A DNA stretch of 64,000 nucleotides from Paraburkholderia sacchari (GCF_000785435.2 NZ_JTDB02000001.1:1082499-1146498); one strand, 5' to 3'. Positions 43,640 to 51,656 are shown, counted from the stretch's first letter. Notes: generated from the sequence alone by a model not told the origin. Made by a program: numbers and translations.

Positions 43640-45004
43640 TCATCGGCGCTCCCGGAGCAATTCCGGGGCGACCTTCGGCACCTCGGGCGCCAGGCGCATC
43701 AGCCGCTCACCCTGGCGGCAGACGAAATCAGCAATGCGCTTTACCATCGCTCGCTCCTCCCCGACGTAGACCGGCGATTCCGCCCGCACACGCGCGAACT
43801 TGCATACGACGTCTGCAAGACGCTTCATTTCGCGCGCAACAAGGGCAGGCGGCATCTTGATTCGACTGCAAAAGTCCGCCAGTGCGTAAGGCGTTATCTC
43901 ATCGAGCAAGAAGACATCGCCATACGCCATTGCCATCTCCTGTTCGACCTTCCCGCCGTCGCCATAGACGTTGATGCACACGAGGTCATACATCGGCGCG
44001 GGTGCGAGGCGCGTGCGGCGCTGAAAGAAGCTCAGGTTCTTGCCATGGGCGTCACTGTTGCCGATGAGCAACTGAAAGATGGCCCATCGGAGCATGAAGG
44101 ATTTTGTGGCCGCCGGGTTTTCAAAGTGCTTTTCGAGCGCGAAGAGCTTCTCGAAGCTCACTCCGTCGCGAATATTCGCGACGCCCTTGTTGTGGCCGAA
44201 GTTGCGTTCGTACTTGAGCCCTGACGGTACGTCCAGTGCCTGACAACCATCTATGACGTGCACCCGGTCAACGGAGTGGATGCTGCTCGGGTCGTTCGCG
44301 GACGCGTATCTGACGATGCGGTCAAACCGCTCGATAAGTAGAATCGGCTCAGGGATGCGACGAATCTCGACTGCTGCGGTGGGCAAGTTGATTGCCCGTG
44401 CGAGCGACATGCAGAAGTGCTCGTTCGCAACCAGAAACGGCGAGTGTGGGCTGCGCGACTCGGGTTTGAGCAGGTGCGTCGAACTGAGCCTGCCGTCCAC
44501 GAGGGATATCCGTTCGCCCTCGACCATCACCTGAAGCTTGTCCTGGAAGCCCGCCACCGACAACCGTACCTTCTGGTCCCACACGGGAAACGGAACGGTG
44601 TCGCGCTCCTTTATACGGGCGCTAAGCTCCTCGAGCGGAATCGCCCGGCGAATCGCCTCTGCCTGCGCGGTATGCGCGTCGAGCGGCAGGAAACTGAACG
44701 CACCGACAGGCTCGGCGCCCAGCGCGCGCACCAGTCCGTACACGTTGGTCTTTGTCACGTTGTTGACGTAGGACGCGACCTCAAGCGCGCGGCCTTCGGG
44801 GAGCAGGTTCTCGAGAAAGCGGTGCACTGCCCCCGGCACCGGCGGCTCCCCCGTGTGCAAGATATGCGGCGATAGGGAGAATGCCTCGCGGCTGTCCCGC
44901 CAGGCCTGCTCATACTGGAAGCTGTACTGCATCTCCCTGGCATTGTGGCCAAGCTGCCCGACGACCGTACCATTCGTCATGACGCGCAGGAAGTGCTCGT
45001 CCAT
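43640..45004 (-). CDS. hipA: HipA-type serine/threonine kinase toxin
   Basis: 454 residues, normal for HipA. It has the N-terminal subdomain (RVMTNGTVVGQLG, LSPHILHTGEPPVPGAVHRFLENLLPEG), the nucleotide-binding SVAGFQDKLQVMV (149-161), HVIDGCQALDVPSGLKYE in the activation-loop region, catalytic NSDAHGKNLSFF (316-327, D318) and metal-binding YDLVCINVY (339-347). HipA toxins phosphorylate aminoacyl-tRNA synthetases and cause growth arrest, held in check by HipB. The kinase looks intact. The hipB in front of it is truncated, so its control is in doubt. Confidence 0.92.
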   Translation of the reverse strand: MDEHFLRVMTNGTVVGQLGHNAREMQYSFQYEQAWRDSREAFSLSPHILHTGEPPVPGAVHRFLENLLPEGRALEVASYVNNVTKTNVYGLVRALGAEPVGAFSFLPLDAHTAQAEAIRRAIPLEELSARIKERDTVPFPVWDQKVRLSVAGFQDKLQVMVEGERISLVDGRLSSTHLLKPESRSPHSPFLVANEHFCMSLARAINLPTAAVEIRRIPEPILLIERFDRIVRYASANDPSSIHSVDRVHVIDGCQALDVPSGLKYERNFGHNKGVANIRDGVSFEKLFALEKHFENPAATKSFMLRWAIFQLLIGNSDAHGKNLSFFQRRTRLAPAPMYDLVCINVYGDGGKVEQEMAMAYGDVFLLDEITPYALADFCSRIKMPPALVAREMKRLADVVCKFARVRAESPVYVGEERAMVKRIADFVCRQGERLMRLAPEVPKVAPELLRERR

Positions 45005-45140
45005 CAGATACTCCCCTTGCTCTGCAGCGCCGCCAGCGCGTCCTCCGCCTGGTTGGGCGTGAGCACGAGCACCTTGAGGCCCAGCCCGGCGAGCACTTTG
45101 AAGAGCTTGTCCGCCCCGACGGACTGCCCGTTCTCGACGA
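45004..45140 (-). pseudogene. hipB: hipB antitoxin remnant, 5' end missing
   Basis: On the minus strand, the frame that ends in a TGA overlapping the hipA ATG (TCA at 45004-45006) reads GADKLFKVLAGLGLKVLVL, then TPNQAEDALAALQSKGSI. That is the usual C-terminal strand and tail of HipB. The HTH-bearing N-terminal half is absent; upstream of about 45140 the frame turns into unrelated sequence with no HTH pattern. A second gene fragment reads the other way from the same point. Confidence 0.65.
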
Positions 45141-45150
45141 CCGGCTCGCC

Positions 45151-45528
45151 ACGGACGCGTTCCAGCAGGTCATCCTCAATCCGGAGAACTTTACACGGTA
45201 CAACGATGGGGCAATTCAGGCAGCACTATTGCGATGCGCGCGACCCAGCGAGCTGGACTACTCGCGGAAGGCCAGCGCCAGCCAGTTCATGCTGGACTTG
45301 CTGGCCAACATCTTCGAGCAACACAACCGCCGACAAGGCGAGGCCGCCTGCGAGTTTGCGTTTGCACTTTACACACGCAAATTGCGCCTCAAGGAACAGC
45401 ATTTCGATGACTTGAAGGCTCGTATTCGGCCGAAGCTCGAAGGGACCGCCGACAAGGTTCGCCTGCTCCGCATGCTGTTTGGATTCGACGCGATGCCTGC
45501 AAGCGAAACTCTTCCCGACGAGTTTTGA
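45151..45528 (+). pseudogene. 3' fragment of an unknown gene
   Basis: Reading plus from about 45151, the frame gives TDAFQQVILNPENFTRYND, GAIQAALLRCARPSELDY, then FMLDLLANIFEQHNRRQGEAACEFAFALYTRKLRL and ends LPDEF. The texture is that of a real, conserved C-terminal domain. The only start codon inside is a TTG at 45229, mid-domain, so the 5' part is missing. Together with the beheaded hipB this marks a deletion or insertion junction at about 45.13-45.17 kb. I cannot name the family; it may be part of a nuclease or defence gene. Confidence 0.55.
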
Positions 45529-45612
45529 ATGAAGTGTTGTCGGTCGAAACGTGACGTACCGCTGAGATTCACACCTATACTTTCGATGACTTCAACGAAT
45601 TGAAGTGACCCA

Positions 45613-46419
45613 ATGTCGAATCTCGCCATCAGTTCACTTCCGCAGGTACAGGCGCGTGCCCATCTCATCGCCGACCGGATTGAACTCAAGAACTTCAAAA
45701 TCACCGATTCACTCGCCACCACGCCGCTAACGGTAACTGTAGGGGGGGCTGACGGCATCGCCGTTCTTTTCAGGTACGGCGTCGTCGTGCTTTTGGGTGT
45801 GTCGCTTGGTGATGAACAACGGTTTCTCTCGTCGTTAGCTCAGTTGCTGGTCAACGCCTACGGGCGACCTCAGCTCGAAGAAATCGCCATCCAGACCGGC
45901 AAGGCGAATGTTGGGGTGCAAGGCGGTGCAGTCTGGCTCGATGCGCTGACGTTGGAAAAGGCCCAGGTGATAGCGGACAGCCTCAGCAAGAGCCTTGTGC
46001 TGTCCATGTACGAAGACAAGACCGCGAGCGAGTTCGATAGCATCATTCCGTTGGCATCGGAGCTGGCAAGAACAGGAAAGGTGAGCGCGGACGCCAAAAC
46101 GCTACTCTCAAAAATTGGCGGGATGCTCCTAATCGAACACCGCATGGTCGGCCGGGCTGAAATCGGTGACAAGCCGGAGACCCTTTGGGAACACCCGGAG
46201 CTCGGCGGCCTCTATGCACTATTGGAGGACGAATACGAACTGCACGAGCGACAAGCCGCGCTTGAACGCAAGCTGAAACTAATTTCGGGAACTGCGCAAA
46301 CCTTGGCCGAAATCGCGGAAACCAAGCACGTTCACCGCCTCGAATGGTATGTCATAGGGCTTATTGCCCTTGAAATCGTGATTGGTATGGCGGACCTTGC
46401 GCATAAGTTCTTTTTCTGA
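45613..46419 (+). CDS. RMD1/DUF155-family membrane-anchored protein
   Basis: 268 residues. The family layout is visible: VAVLFRYGVVVLLGVS-type strand early, ESTYDLIIPLA-like EFDSIIPLASELARTGKVS, then HRMVGRAEIGDKPETLWEHPELGGLYALLEDEYELHERQ and a C-terminal membrane helix LEWYVIGLIALEIVIGMADL. The family is best known from yeast Rmd1/Sif2 and mammalian RMND1; the bacterial role is unknown. It stands alone in the island, 84 bp after the truncated gene. No partner is evident. Confidence 0.85.
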   Translation: MSNLAISSLPQVQARAHLIADRIELKNFKITDSLATTPLTVTVGGADGIAVLFRYGVVVLLGVSLGDEQRFLSSLAQLLVNAYGRPQLEEIAIQTGKANVGVQGGAVWLDALTLEKAQVIADSLSKSLVLSMYEDKTASEFDSIIPLASELARTGKVSADAKTLLSKIGGMLLIEHRMVGRAEIGDKPETLWEHPELGGLYALLEDEYELHERQAALERKLKLISGTAQTLAEIAETKHVHRLEWYVIGLIALEIVIGMADLAHKFFF

Positions 46420-46497
46420 GCGCTTTCGCCAGGCCGGCCATCGTGCAGCCCGCAGAATCCTTGCCCGGCAAATGCGAAGACGCGGCCGGCATCAATG

Positions 46498-46739
46498 AGT
46501 AGCACCTTAGATGACACTTCGCTCCAAGAGCAGGCGCAGGCGAACGATACGGTGGACGCCTTCAGCAACGGGCTTATGAAACCAAGCTGAATAATGCCGT
46601 GGTAGATGCCCTGGAAAATCACGGTGCAATGACCGACCAAGCCTTGAGACAGGAAACAGTATTCAAAGGGCTGGCCAATTTGTTGGTCGATGAGGTGTAC
46701 CGGCAGCTTCGCCAGGATGTGCGAACTCAGGGCGATTGA
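46498..46739 (+). pseudogene. Frameshifted 3' remnant, possibly type I restriction hsdR
   Basis: One frame reads TLDDTSLQEQAQANDTVDAF and stops at 46589. The next frame, starting near 46574, reads YETKLNNAVVDALENHGAMT then QALRQETVFKGLANLLVDEVYRQLR to a TGA at 46737-46739. Joined, they look like the helical C-terminus of an HsdR subunit (a LxEQAxAN segment followed by ALExHxAMT). A frameshift lies near 46571-46574. No hsdM or hsdS is nearby, so this is debris of a lost restriction locus. Confidence 0.5.
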
Positions 46740-46748
46740 TAGGAGCGC

Positions 46749-46880
46749 TTACTGCTCAAGATGCATCGAGCAGTAAGCGTCGAACAGGGTGAAGCATAGT
46801 TGTGCGAGCGCCGCGAGTTTCACAGCCTGGCCCACATGTTCGACCTCCCCGGAATTGAATATGTAACTGCGCTTCCATCC
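46749..46880 (-). pseudogene. Degenerate paralogue of the gene at 50455-50667
   Basis: The minus strand reads FNSGEVEHVGQAVKLAALAQ then LCFTLFDAYCSMHLEQ and a TAA at 46749. This aligns with LNAGEVEHADQAANLAALAQLCSTLSDTYHSMHPDE of the intact gene 3.8 kb away. The first third is not recognisable (LGWKRSYI), and no start codon with a ribosome site is present. It is a decayed duplicate. Confidence 0.6.
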
Positions 46881-46957
46881 CAAGCACGTGCGATGGACTC
46901 CTAGTCCCGCGGCCCCAGCGACCTTTCGTCAAGAGTACGTTTCGGTCCAGGCCGGGG

Positions 46958-47242
46958 TCAGGCGCGCCGCACTGCTTGCAGGCGGCACAGCTCAGCTGGT
47001 CTTGTGTATGACCGATATAGTTCACCAACGGTGCCGAATGCCAGGGCCGGCTTGAGAGTCGCACCGGGAAGCGCATCTGTAATCCAGTCAAAGGCATTCA
47101 TTTCGCGTTGCGCAGCGTGCACCGCGGCAGTGAGCACAGTAAGCGCCCGTTCCGCGGAGTGCCCGCCGAGGTCAATGAAGCAGCTCTCAAATGGATGTTT
47201 CGTTGCAGTTTCGACGTGTAACACTGACTTTCGAACGTCCAA
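46958..47242 (-). CDS. Small protein of unknown function (94 aa), TTG start
   Basis: The start is a TTG at 47242, supported by AGGAG about 6 bases upstream; a GTG at codon 6 is an alternative. The product (SVLHVETATKHPFESCFIDL, RALTVLTAAVHAAQREMNAF, ALAFGTVGELYRSYTRPAEL) looks like a folded cytoplasmic alpha/beta protein without signal or membrane segment. I do not recognise the family. The decayed paralogue fragment lies just downstream, similar to the cluster of small orphan genes at 49-51 kb. Confidence 0.5.
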   Translation of the reverse strand: MDVRKSVLHVETATKHPFESCFIDLGGHSAERALTVLTAAVHAAQREMNAFDWITDALPGATLKPALAFGTVGELYRSYTRPAELCRLQAVRRA

Positions 47243-47589
47243 ATCAATCTCCTACGCGGATTTCATGTCCTGTATATCAACCGAATGTGACAGTACATGA
47301 CGTTATCCGGTCCGAGATGCGGCGCGGCTTGACCGAGCGCTCGCGCTGCGATGACCTGGTGAGGAGCGGCGTTCTGAACAACATGAAGTGGCAACAGCAG
47401 TACAGGATGGGACCTCCTGCCTCGCCACAGTAAAAGCTGCATGAGCGAACGACTGGATTGCTTCGGGAGTGGGCCGTTGGCGCCGCGAGGTGTTGGAGGA
47501 CCGTTGCGGGCCGTGTGCCGCCGATGGCCGGCCCGCATTCCACTTCGACTGGCCACGTATCCGCAGCGCAACCGAGCGTTCGCCTGCAG
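47243..47589. other. Island intergenic stretch, no gene supported
   Basis: Short overlapping frames exist on both strands, but none has a ribosome site and family-like sequence together. A plus-strand stretch near 47310-47400 (RSEMRRGLTERSRCDDLVRS) could be gene debris. Nothing else is clear. Confidence 0.4.
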
Positions 47590-47820
47590 CTAATCACCAC
47601 GCGTCCCGTTCTTTATTGCCCTCGCGTCGGCCTTCCGGCAAAGGTCGCTCAGCAGCCATCGTGCGACGGCTTCCGGGCGATTCATGCCATGTGGCGCAAA
47701 CTTGATTTCGCTTTCGTAATAGACAATGACGCTGCCGCTCGTGACGCGAAAGCGGCCTTCGCGCACTACACCGTCAACTGTGACCTGTACGTTTTTCGTC
47801 TCTTGATAGTCTGCGTTCAT
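47590..47820 (-). CDS. Small protein of unknown function (76 aa)
   Basis: Starts at ATG 47820 (MNADYQETKNVQVTVDGVVR). It reads as a beta-rich N-terminus (VQVTVDGVVREGRFRVTSGSVIVYYESEIKFA) and a helical C-terminus (PEAVARWLLSDLCRKADARA). No signal or membrane segment. The gene at 49855-50103 has a loosely similar plan, a beta-strand pair with a DGxxV/IDGIAV core and then helices. The ribosome site is weak, so confidence is moderate. Unknown function. Confidence 0.5.
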   Translation of the reverse strand: MNADYQETKNVQVTVDGVVREGRFRVTSGSVIVYYESEIKFAPHGMNRPEAVARWLLSDLCRKADARAIKNGTRGD

Positions 47821-48179
47821 ATCTGTCACTTTCTGTGTGCCGTAAGGAAAGCCCTGCAGCGCTGTCGATATGGTGTGACAATAATCTGTCAACCAGCCGA
47901 TGACCCGCGATTGACTGTATCAATTGGTCAGAAGTCAGCGGCTGCGGTGAACTCGAGCGACCGTCCCCTCATGCGTAGGTTTCACAAACCTGGTGATGAA
48001 AAGCGCTAGGTGGTCATTGTGCGCCCAACGGATTACGAGGGCTGGCTCAGCAGCAGCTCCACGGACGAAGCGCTCATTCCTGAATCTATTCCCGGCGGAG
48101 CTAATGCATGCTGAGGCGTCCCCATGCCGCCACGTGCGTCGAAGGGCAGTGCAGCTACGCCGAAAGCGGAAGGCGAGAA
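47821..48179. other. Island intergenic stretch, no gene supported
   Basis: Nothing recognisable. The frames present are short, Arg-rich shadows. The base composition is lower in GC than the flanking core regions, as elsewhere in the island. Confidence 0.4.
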
Positions 48180-48539
48180 ATGAATAAGCTGGATGACGAA
48201 ACGAAGGCGGAGCTACTCACGTTCCTTGTCGTCGGGCAACTCTTCGCATTTACTCGCAGTGGCGAATGATTGCGCACCGACCATCTCATCGAGTCGGCGC
48301 AGATGTGGTTAAGTTCCAACGGCGCCTCATGTGATTGGCTTGAGCGTGCGCAACTCATCGAAGCTTGCCTGGTGGTCGCCATCAACGCGCTCGACTTGCC
48401 CTTTCCCCAGGCCGAGGCAGACCTTGTGCAGCTCTTCAACTTGACCCGTGGCTGGTTCCTCGACTATCGGAAGCCGGTCGTCCAGGACGTTCACTACCTC
48501 TGCGCTACGTGCCTTTCCAGAGACTCGAGTTTCACGTAA
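48180..48539 (+). pseudogene. Small gene split by an in-frame TGA
   Basis: From ATG 48180 the frame reads MNKLDDETKAELLTFLVVGQ, LFAFTRSGE, a TGA at 48267-48269, then in the same frame LRTDHLIESAQMWLSSNGAS, CDWLERAQLIEACLVVAINA to a stop at 48539. Both parts read like one continuous helical protein of about 119 residues. The TGA could come from CGA or TGG by one change. No selenocysteine-insertion structure is evident. The downstream part might restart at the TTG directly after the stop. Function unknown. Confidence 0.5.
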
Positions 48540-48849
48540 GTGGCCGGCACTTACCGGGCCGCGGCCGTCACGCTCAACTGGCAAAGCAGACCAGGTATCC
48601 CAGCGTGCGACGGTCGGGGACCTAAAGCCGTTTCCCGACAGCCTGGCGCACGCTTCGTGATGCCTCTATCAAGGGGAGTTCGAACACACCGAAGCCATCG
48701 GCGCCATTGCTGGAGTCATCGCCCGGAGCGCTGCTTGACCGACTGCGGTGAACGACGGCAGTATCAGAGACGCAGCGCATAGTCATACGGGCGAACCGGT
48801 AGCGTACAGGCGCCAGCGGGAACCCAAATCCATCGTTGAGGAGACTTCC
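48540..48849. other. Island intergenic stretch, no gene supported
   Basis: No convincing gene. Short frames on both strands lack ribosome sites and family-like composition. The last 20 bp hold the GAGGAG that serves the gene at 48850. Confidence 0.4.
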
Positions 48850-49182
48850 ATGATTGAGGTGACGAATACGTACGACCTGCAGCCAGGCGCGAATCTGGAG
48901 TCCTATGCCGAATGGGCGAAGAAGGCAGCGGCAATGACTATTCAGCAGGCCGGCCTGGTCGAGCTCCGGGCACACCGCAATATGCTCGGCACACCGCAGA
49001 TTCGAACGACCAGTTGCTGGAATTCTACGAGCGACTGGGCGGCATTCGCGGACGGGCCATGGCGTACGCTGGAGCAGGAACTCCGCACATTTGCGACTAA
49101 TTTTAAGGTCGAGATGTGGGGGCCATCGCCAGTTCTGCCGACGCCACTACGGCCCGACCCAACGGGCGGTGCTGGGGCGTGA
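48850..49182 (+). CDS. Dimeric alpha/beta-barrel-like small protein (monooxygenase-like fold)
   Basis: 110 residues from ATG 48850, with GGAG about 7 bases before. The order of segments, MIEVTNTYDLQPGANLESYAEW AKKAAAM, then VELRAHRNMLGTPQIRTTSCW, then DWAAFADGPWRTLEQELRTF, follows the ferredoxin-like dimeric alpha-beta barrel of antibiotic-biosynthesis-monooxygenase/NIPSNAP-type proteins. No cofactor site is apparent, as usual in this fold. An upstream ATG (48748) gives a low-complexity N-terminus and is rejected. The biochemical role is unknown. Confidence 0.7.
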   Translation: MIEVTNTYDLQPGANLESYAEWAKKAAAMTIQQAGLVELRAHRNMLGTPQIRTTSCWNSTSDWAAFADGPWRTLEQELRTFATNFKVEMWGPSPVLPTPLRPDPTGGAGA

Positions 49183-49253
49183 GTGGAGCGCCAAGGGTCG
49201 CTAGCACAACTGAATTCAGTCGGCCCGAGCGCTGTCCTGCTGTATCTCGAGTG

Positions 49254-49532
49254 CTAGCCCCCGACCAGCGTCCGCGCTTGGTCGAGAAGCGCGGCTGCCG
49301 CGAGGAGTTCCTTGCGTCCCGCCATCGTGAGCGCCGCCGTCGCGGTTTCCCTGAACAGTTCTTCGTTCGAAATCTGCGGAACACCTGGCTCGCCGAAAGG
49401 TCCCCGTCGAAGCTTGAAGAATGCCACCATCTCGAGAGCCCTCAGCCTCTGCTCTTCCGATGCACCAGCCGCCACTAATTCTGCCGCCGCAATCAACCGA
49501 TTGATTGCGCCTTCATACGCTGCTTGGTCCAT
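49254..49532 (-). CDS. Small helical protein of unknown function (92 aa)
   Basis: ATG 49532 with GAGGAA four bases upstream. The product is Ala/Leu-rich and helical (AAYEGAINRLIAAAELVAAG, EEQRLRALEMVAFFKLRRG, then GRKELLAAAALLDQARTLVG), cytoplasmic, with no cysteines or membrane segments. The central Pro/Gly turn (PFGEPGVPQISNEEL) separates two helical pairs. No family is recognised. It is one of several single small minus-strand genes in this stretch. Confidence 0.6.
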   Translation of the reverse strand: MDQAAYEGAINRLIAAAELVAAGASEEQRLRALEMVAFFKLRRGPFGEPGVPQISNEELFRETATAALTMAGRKELLAAAALLDQARTLVGG

Positions 49533-49854
49533 GGCCTTCCTCGGAATTGGTCGGCGCTACAAGTTCACCGACGGAGACTGTGTACCGACGGTGGTCCCGC
49601 GGTATGGTACGGAGGAGTGGCGCAACCGAGTCGTCCACGTTGTTCCACTGGCAATTGCGTGGGCTGCCTGCATCGCCTCCGGCTCAGGGTGGACGCGTGC
49701 GCACCGTATGGCTGTGGGCGCTATCCTCTGACAACTATTGCTCGCCAAGGGACGGGCTGGTGTATTTTAGATTGCCCACTCGCTAAAACGATTCGCTAGA
49801 TGTCGAGACCGACAGAACGCTGTGGACGCCATGCTTCGAGCGTATCCCATTTCG
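49533..49854. other. Island intergenic stretch, no gene supported
   Basis: A plus frame here is open from 49312 to 49731 but has no ribosome site and overlaps the better-supported minus gene. I see no regulatory structure that stands out. Confidence 0.4.
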
Positions 49855-50103
49855 TTAGCACTTCGCCAGAAGGGCGGTGACCTCGCGGAGCGTCGTGATG
49901 AGGTTGTCCCAAGACGAAGACCACCGCGTCTCCCTAATTCGGCGACCAAAGGCGTCGGTGATTCGCAATACGCCGGTGTCAGGAAAGAACGTGAGTGTGA
50001 CGGCAATGCCGTCAATCACACAGGTTTCGGTAAATGCTTTCGTTGCCAGCACGTTGGCCTCCGTTGGATGGGCGGCGAGAGAGAATCGGGCAGGCGTTGT
50101 CAT
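49855..50103 (-). CDS. Small protein of unknown function (82 aa)
   Basis: Starts MTTPARFSLAAHPTEANVLA at 50103. The middle (ETCVIDGIAVTLTFFPDTG, VLRITDAFGRRIRETRW) is a beta-hairpin-rich core, and the end (WDNLITTLREVTALLAKC) is helical. Composition and codon use look genuine, though no ribosome site is clear. The family is unknown. It may be distantly related in plan to the 76-residue gene at 47590-47820. Confidence 0.5.
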   Translation of the reverse strand: MTTPARFSLAAHPTEANVLATKAFTETCVIDGIAVTLTFFPDTGVLRITDAFGRRIRETRWSSSWDNLITTLREVTALLAKC

Positions 50104-50454
50104 GCAAAGACTGTGCCGATGGGCGCGGCCTCGTCCGGGTGCCCATGTTTACCGGGCTTCCGGCGCAATCGGCGTCCAGCGTATCGCGGGATAAAGAGCG
50201 ACGCGATGTTGGATTCAGACGAACACTTCGCCGCATCGAATCCGCAGAAGGGCAACACCCGCGCTCCGGACGTGTGTCGCCAGGCGTTCTAGTCTGTCTA
50301 CATGTTAGTTAGCGGGCTGAATACGCATCAATGGCCATGATTTCGCATGGATAGCTTATGACGGCGCTACCATCGGCCGCGGCTCAGCAAGGGGCGTCGG
50401 TGTCGCGCGACAACGAAAAAGGCGAGGACACTCGCGAGCGTGGAGAACACGGTG
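50104..50454. other. Island intergenic stretch, no gene supported
   Basis: I see no supported gene or strong repeat. Frames on the plus strand are short and cysteine/arginine-rich, as expected of shadows. Confidence 0.4.
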
Positions 50455-50667
50455 CTATTTTTGCTGTTCGTGCCCGTCGACGCTAGCTTGCGCCGGCTCA
50501 TCAGGATGCATGGAGTGGTAGGTGTCGGACAGCGTCGAGCATAGTTGCGCGAGTGCGGCGAGATTCGCCGCCTGGTCTGCATGTTCGACTTCTCCTGCGT
50601 TGAGTATGTCGTCCAGTACCGGGGCAAGCCGGCGCAGCCGCCGGAAGGTCTCCTCATCGAGTTTCAT
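50455..50667 (-). CDS. Small helical protein of unknown function (70 aa)
   Basis: ATG 50667 (MKLDEETFRRLRRLAPVLDD) with GAGAAG four bases upstream. It is wholly helical: ILNAGEVEHADQAANLAALA, QLCSTLSDTYHSMHPDE. A decayed second copy lies at 46749-46880, so the gene family has been duplicated within the island. The 3-palindrome region at 50765-50917 lies directly upstream, which may control it. No function is suggested. Confidence 0.65.
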   Translation of the reverse strand: MKLDEETFRRLRRLAPVLDDILNAGEVEHADQAANLAALAQLCSTLSDTYHSMHPDEPAQASVDGHEQQK

Positions 50668-50764
50668 TTCACTTCTCGTTTTCAATCGAATACGGTAGCA
50701 CGGCACCCAAGCGAATCCGCCTTCGTCAGCCGCGATAATTCGTCGTCACGCCCCTCGGGCAGTC

Positions 50765-50917
50765 TTTATGCTGCTATGCAGCATAAATAGGGGCAAAACT
50801 CAGACCCAGACCTCGGTCATCTTGTCGCGAGGAGCGCTGGGCCTAATCATCAGGCCCGATAACGGCAAAATAGCACATCTCATGCACGCCGCATGAGTCG
50901 ATTGTGCGACGCACAAT
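50765..50917. promoter_or_regulatory. Cluster of three perfect palindromes
   Basis: TTTATGCTGC-TAT-GCAGCATAAA (50765-50787) is a 10-bp dyad. CTCATGC-ACGCC-GCATGAG (50879-50897) and ATTGTGC-GAC-GCACAAT (50901-50917) are 7-bp dyads. They have different cores, so this is not one repeated site. They fill the divergent gap between the 70-aa gene and the Uma2-type gene. They could be operators, hairpins of a small RNA, or recombination sites. Confidence 0.55.
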
Positions 50918-50986
50918 TGTTTATCGCTTCTCACGCGCCGGTAAAGGGATTACCCTTAGTGGGTTCCCCTTTGGAGGCTTGTCGTT

Positions 50987-51526
50987 GTGTCTACTCTTCT
51001 CGAGCTGGACGGACTCGTTGCAACCTGGCGTCGGATTCACCGCAATTCTGATTCGGGGTCATGCTGCGAACTGGATGGTCGAGGTGAAACGGTGCTGCAT
51101 CCTCAACCGTCAGCAAGACGCCAGATTGTCCTGACCGACGTTTACTGCCAAATCGCCGAGCAGATTGGCCACGTGGCGGCAATGGCGGTCGCCGTGATGA
51201 CGCCGTCATTCGGCATTCGCGTACCTGACGTGGTTTGGATGCCGCCTGAAAAGTGGGAAGGGTATGACCGGGAAGGTCCGGACCCAATGCCGTTTGTGCC
51301 GGACTTGTGCGTCGAGGTGCTTCTCGACCGCGAGTTTCCGGAGGACATCGGCCCAAGAGTCACGGCGTATCTGGAAGGTGGCGCCCAAGAGGTCATCGTT
51401 GTCGACCAGCATGGAGAAGTGCAATTCCATGGAGCGAATGGGCCGCAGCCGTCCTCAGCGTTTGGCATAACGCTTTCACTCGAGCGAATGTACTTCGACG
51501 AATTCACCACGTCTTCCCGCTGCTAA
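50987..51526 (+). CDS. Uma2-family (DUF820) PD-(D/E)xK nuclease-like protein
   Basis: 179 residues from a GTG at 50987 with GGAGG 9 bases before. The C-terminal half shows the Uma2 pattern: GIRVPDVVWMPPEKW, PFVPDLCVEVLLDREFPEDIG and YLEGGAQEVIVVDQHGEVQFH. The acidic residues of the PD-(D/E)xK core are kept (PDVVW, VEV), but the usual lysine before YLE is Arg/Val (PRVTAYLEGG), so catalysis is doubtful. The N-terminus (first 60 residues) is poorly conserved. Uma2 genes are abundant in cyanobacteria and rarer in proteobacteria, so transfer is plausible. Confidence 0.7.
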   Translation: MSTLLELDGLVATWRRIHRNSDSGSCCELDGRGETVLHPQPSARRQIVLTDVYCQIAEQIGHVAAMAVAVMTPSFGIRVPDVVWMPPEKWEGYDREGPDPMPFVPDLCVEVLLDREFPEDIGPRVTAYLEGGAQEVIVVDQHGEVQFHGANGPQPSSAFGITLSLERMYFDEFTTSSRC

Positions 51527-51656
51527 ATCGCGGCTGTCATAGCTACCCATGCGGCGTGGAGGTGAGGCGTGCCGCATTCGTTAGCGGCTGAAGCAGCTTT
51601 GTCGGGCGGCTGCGCCGCAGGCCGCAACCGCCATCTCCAAGCGTGTTCTAAAGAAT

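Noticed and set aside
48267..48269. TGA read as selenocysteine
   Set aside because: No stem-loop typical of a bacterial SECIS is evident just downstream, and the family has no redox motif.
49312..49731. Plus-strand frame ending MAVGAIL as a gene
   Set aside because: It overlaps a minus-strand gene with a better ribosome site, and its own start has none.
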